Assembly (NCBI GenBank): GCA_963708245.1
Contig: OY970201.1
Coordinates: forward strand, 1,488,001-1,552,000
Reading direction: 5' to 3'
Length of the DNA stretch: 64,000 nt
Origin: CAVYXK01 sp963708245
Lineage (GTDB): Bacteria > Pseudomonadota > Alphaproteobacteria > Acetobacterales > Acetobacteraceae
Every line of letters begins with the position of its first letter. Within the stretch, counting starts at the first letter, position 1. The position numbers were made by a program, and so were the translations under genes. The notes beneath the pieces are model-generated. The model saw only the letters and a program-made list of their open reading frames with translations, was not told the origin of the DNA and made no database searches. Of the stretch, positions 61,621-64,000 are shown one piece after another.

Positions 61621-63702
61621 CTACTCCGCCGCCAGCGGCATCGTCGCCGCCTCGGCCCTCACCCACACCGCCGTGTCGTGGAATACAGCGCCACCCATTG
61701 GCGGCGCCGGGTCGTCGCTGGTCAACGCGTTGATGCCGATCCCGCCCTCGTAGCACTCGCTGGGCCAGATGCTTTCGACCACGACCACCCCGGGCTGCAC
61801 GCCGTCGAACAGCCGGGCGTGCACCACCACCTCCCCGCGCGCATTCCCCAACCGCACCCGCCCGCCGTCCAGCACGCCGAGCCGGGCCGCATCCGCCGGG
61901 TGGATCAGCACGCTGGGCCGCCCCTCCCGCCGCCGAGAACTCGGCATCTCGGTGAAGCTCGTATTCAGGAACTGCCGCGCCGGCGCCGTCACCATGCGGA
62001 ACGGACACTCGCCGCTGCTCGCATCGACCACGGCGAAATAGTCCGGCAGACGCGGCATGCGCGCATGATCCGGCCCGATCCGCGCCCAGTCCGGCGCGAA
62101 CCGGAACCGTCCGCCCGGCTGCGGGAACCCGGTCAGGAAATGCGCCTGCTCGAAGGGCAAAGCCGCGTCGTGCCAGCGGTTCCGCAGCACCGTCGCGGCA
62201 TCCGGCCAGCCGGAGGCGCGCAGGGTGGCGTCGATCATCTCCCACGCGGTCATCTCGAAGCCGGGATGCCGGGCGCCCAGCCGGACGGCGAGCGCATTGA
62301 TCACCTCGTGGTTCGAGCGGCACTCGCCGGGCGGATCGATCAGCTTGGGGCCGATCTGGATGTAGGTGTGGCCGCCGGCCTGATAGAGGTCGTCGTGTTC
62401 CATGAACATCGTGGCCGGCAGCACGATATCGGCCCAGCGCGCCGTTTCGGTCAGGAACTGCTCGTGCACGCACACGAACAGGTCGTCGCGAGCGAAGCCG
62501 CGGCGGACCCGGTTGCTGTCCGGGCAGACGGTCAGTGGGTTCTGGTTCTGGATGAAGAGGGCGTGCACCTGAGGTCCGTCGCCCAGCTCGCGCCGGTCGC
62601 CGGTCAGGACGCTGCCGATGCGGCTCATGTCCATCTCGCGGACCGAGGGGTCGCGCACGTCCAGGCCCTCGATCAGGGTCTTGTCCCAGTGGTAGATGCC
62701 GCGGTTGCTCCATAGCGCGCCGCCGCCCTCGTGCTGCCAGGCGCCGGTCACGGTGGGGAGGCAGGTCACGGCGTGCATGTTGGCTGGGCCGTTGCGGGAG
62801 CGCGCAAAGCCGTAGCCCAGGCGGATGTAGCTCCGCTTCGTCGCGCCGTAGAGCCGCGCGAAGGACTCGATCTGCTCGACCGGGAGGCCGGTGATGTTGG
62901 CGGCCCAGTCCGGGCCGCGAGTTGCGAGGTGCGCTTCGAGTGCGTCGGGGCAGTCGGCGAATCGTGCCATGTAGGCGCGGTCCGCCCAGCCGTCGCGGAA
63001 CGCGATGTGCATCACGGCGCAGGCGAGCGCGCCGTCGGTGCCGGGCCGCAGCGTCAGGTGCATGTCGGCTACGGCCGCGGTGCCGGTGCGGTAGGGATCG
63101 ACGACCACCAGCTTCGCTCCGCGCTCCTTTCGCGCGCGGGTGACGTGGGTCATGACGTTGACCTGGGTGGCCACGGGGTTGCCGCCCCAGATTACGATCA
63201 GGTGGGATTTTGCCATTTCGCGCGGGTCTGGGCCTCGGTAGCCTCCGACGCCGGCGAACCAGCCCGCCTCGCAGACCGAGGTGCAAATGGTGAGCTTCTG
63301 GCGCGAGTAGCGCATCGCGTGGCGCAGCCGGTTGATGCCGTCGCGCTGCACCAGGCCCATCGTGCCGGCGTAGTAGAAGGGCCAGACAGCCGCGGCTCCG
63401 TGCCGCGTTGTCGCCTCGGCCATTGCGGCGGCGGTGCGGTCCAGGGCCTCGTCCCAGCCGATCGGGCGGAACTGGCCGGAGCCCTTGGGGCCGGTGCGCA
63501 GCAGGGGCTGGGTCAGACGGTCCGGGTGATGAATGCGCTCGGCGTAGCGAGCGACCTTCGCGCAGATGACCCCGGCCGTGTAATCGTTGTCGGCCGCGCC
63601 ATGGACGGCGCCGATGCGCGTGCCGTCGAGCACCTCGACCTGGAGCGCGCAGGTCGAGGGGCAGTCGTGCGGGCAGACGGATGAACGGATGTCGCGATAC
63701 AT
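61621..63702 (-). CDS. Molybdopterin-dependent oxidoreductase
   Basis: A 693-residue DMSO-reductase-superfamily enzyme. The N-terminal [4Fe-4S] site is CPHDCPSTC...GVICAKV (Cys at about 10, 14, 18 and 48). Molybdopterin guanine dinucleotide regions include VIWGGNPVATQVN, LFIQNQNPLTVCPDSN, DIVLPATMFMEHDDL and the C-terminal RVRLGNARGEVV...GIGINALTSDD. There is no Tat signal, so it is probably cytoplasmic. It resembles catalytic subunits annotated as formate-dehydrogenase-like or thiosulfate/polysulfide-reductase-like; the substrate is unknown. No partner subunits are next to it. A second, decayed copy of its C-terminus is at 52425. Confidence 0.92.
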   Translation of the reverse strand: MYRDIRSSVCPHDCPSTCALQVEVLDGTRIGAVHGAADNDYTAGVICAKVARYAERIHHPDRLTQPLLRTGPKGSGQFRPIGWDEALDRTAAAMAEATTRHGAAAVWPFYYAGTMGLVQRDGINRLRHAMRYSRQKLTICTSVCEAGWFAGVGGYRGPDPREMAKSHLIVIWGGNPVATQVNVMTHVTRARKERGAKLVVVDPYRTGTAAVADMHLTLRPGTDGALACAVMHIAFRDGWADRAYMARFADCPDALEAHLATRGPDWAANITGLPVEQIESFARLYGATKRSYIRLGYGFARSRNGPANMHAVTCLPTVTGAWQHEGGGALWSNRGIYHWDKTLIEGLDVRDPSVREMDMSRIGSVLTGDRRELGDGPQVHALFIQNQNPLTVCPDSNRVRRGFARDDLFVCVHEQFLTETARWADIVLPATMFMEHDDLYQAGGHTYIQIGPKLIDPPGECRSNHEVINALAVRLGARHPGFEMTAWEMIDATLRASGWPDAATVLRNRWHDAALPFEQAHFLTGFPQPGGRFRFAPDWARIGPDHARMPRLPDYFAVVDASSGECPFRMVTAPARQFLNTSFTEMPSSRRREGRPSVLIHPADAARLGVLDGGRVRLGNARGEVVVHARLFDGVQPGVVVVESIWPSECYEGGIGINALTSDDPAPPMGGAVFHDTAVWVRAEAATMPLAAE

Positions 63703-63750
63703 GGGGCGCGATGATTGGGTCCGCCTTGCAAGGGGTCAAGGCGAAAGCCG

Positions 63751-63786
63751 TAGGGCGGAAAAGCGAAGCGCATTCCGCCACTCCTC
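63751..63786 (-). repeat. REP-type palindrome, copy C, next to a RAYT gene
   Basis: The core at 63754-63779 is the exact reverse complement of copies A and B. It lies 14 bases after the stop of the RAYT transposase on the same strand and about 50 bases upstream of the molybdopterin oxidoreductase ATG. Confidence 0.88.
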
Positions 63787-63793
63787 GCCGGGT

Positions 63794-64000
63794 TCATGCC
63801 CGCTCGCCCGCGTCGCTCGGCGCGTCGGCGCTGCCCGCCCAATCCGCCGGGTAGAACCCCTTCGCCACCCACCGATGGAAGGACGAGAACGACCATTCCC
63901 CCGGGCTCTGCACCAGGCCATGCCGGACTGGGTTGAAATGCACGTAATCGACATGAGCCGCATAGTCGCGATCGTCCCGGATCGTGTGTTCCCAATACCG
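63794..64000 (-). CDS. REP-associated tyrosine transposase (RAYT), C-terminal part
   Basis: The last 68 residues of a Y1-type transposase, cut by the window edge: YWEHTIRDDRDYAAHVDYVHFNPVRHGLV, then SPGEWSFSSFHRWVAKGFYPADWAG. The YVHFNPV(R/K)HGLV block is the family's conserved C-terminal signature. RAYTs are single-copy domesticated IS200/IS605-like transposases that recognise REP palindromes. A REP copy follows immediately. The HUH and catalytic Tyr regions are outside the window. Confidence 0.85.
   Translation of the reverse strand, partial: RYWEHTIRDDRDYAAHVDYVHFNPVRHGLVQSPGEWSFSSFHRWVAKGFYPADWAGSADAPSDAGERA

Noticed and set aside
61604..63781. 725-codon minus-strand frame overlapping the oxidoreductase
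   Set aside because: Arg/Pro/His-rich shifted frame without domain features; the 61621-63702 frame carries all cofactor motifs.

Overview
The window is high-GC bacterial chromosome with strong third-position GC. It carries a system I cytochrome c maturation cluster, an ftsH-folP-glmM block and alphaproteobacterial-type insertion sequences. I infer an alphaproteobacterium, most likely Rhodospirillales/Acetobacteraceae. That is a judgement from protein style only; no rRNA, tRNA or CRISPR array was seen.

Layout. 1-2.2 kb: end of an ISNCY element, a small secreted protein behind a perfect sigma70-type promoter, and an IS630 element in a decayed ORF. 2.2-7 kb (minus strand): cysteine-cluster protein, EamA transporter, acetyl-CoA synthetase, EVE protein, Uma2 nuclease-fold protein. 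7.1-12.2 kb: ccmCDEFGHI, tightly overlapped, without ccmAB. 12.2-16.8 kb: vapC remnant, small membrane protein, AI-2E-type permease, then hyi-glxR (glyoxylate/tartronate semialdehyde pathway) and an XRE regulator. 17-20.4 kb: NUDIX, AlaX, sulfurtransferase and cystathionine beta-lyase. 20.4-25.6 kb (minus): LLM flavin oxidoreductase with an alpha/beta hydrolase, a frameshifted CYTH gene, pyruvoyl arginine decarboxylase, and a peptide-type binding protein.

25.7-35 kb is an accessory block between two inverted ISNCY copies. It holds a ruined porin, a CDF metal exporter, a DedA / ATP-grasp / UppP cassette and a GntR regulator. Each IS copy has its own target duplication, so the block is not a composite transposon. 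Directly beyond the second copy lies a candidate threonine attenuator: a promoter, a 25-residue leader peptide with five consecutive Thr codons, and a terminator hairpin. It precedes a threonyl-tRNA synthetase that lacks the TGS and editing domains. This is the most interesting regulatory system in the window.

36.7-47.6 kb (mostly minus): MFS transporter, a DIPP-type NUDIX with a CYTH-CHAD polyphosphate-type protein, and the housekeeping run tilS-ftsH-folP-glmM-thiD. 47.6-58 kb: small lipoproteins, a chloroperoxidase-type hydrolase, an amino-acid binding protein, a chimeric gene relic, a PEP-CTERM-like protein, a PD-(D/E)XK-type protein, an IS3 element and an AT-richer membrane protein. 58-61.4 kb: a conserved gene split near its 5' end by an IS1380 element that itself carries an IS5 element. 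61.6-64 kb: a molybdopterin oxidoreductase, then a REP-type palindrome just downstream of a RAYT transposase that runs off the window. Two more copies of that palindrome lie at 5.9 and 20.4 kb.
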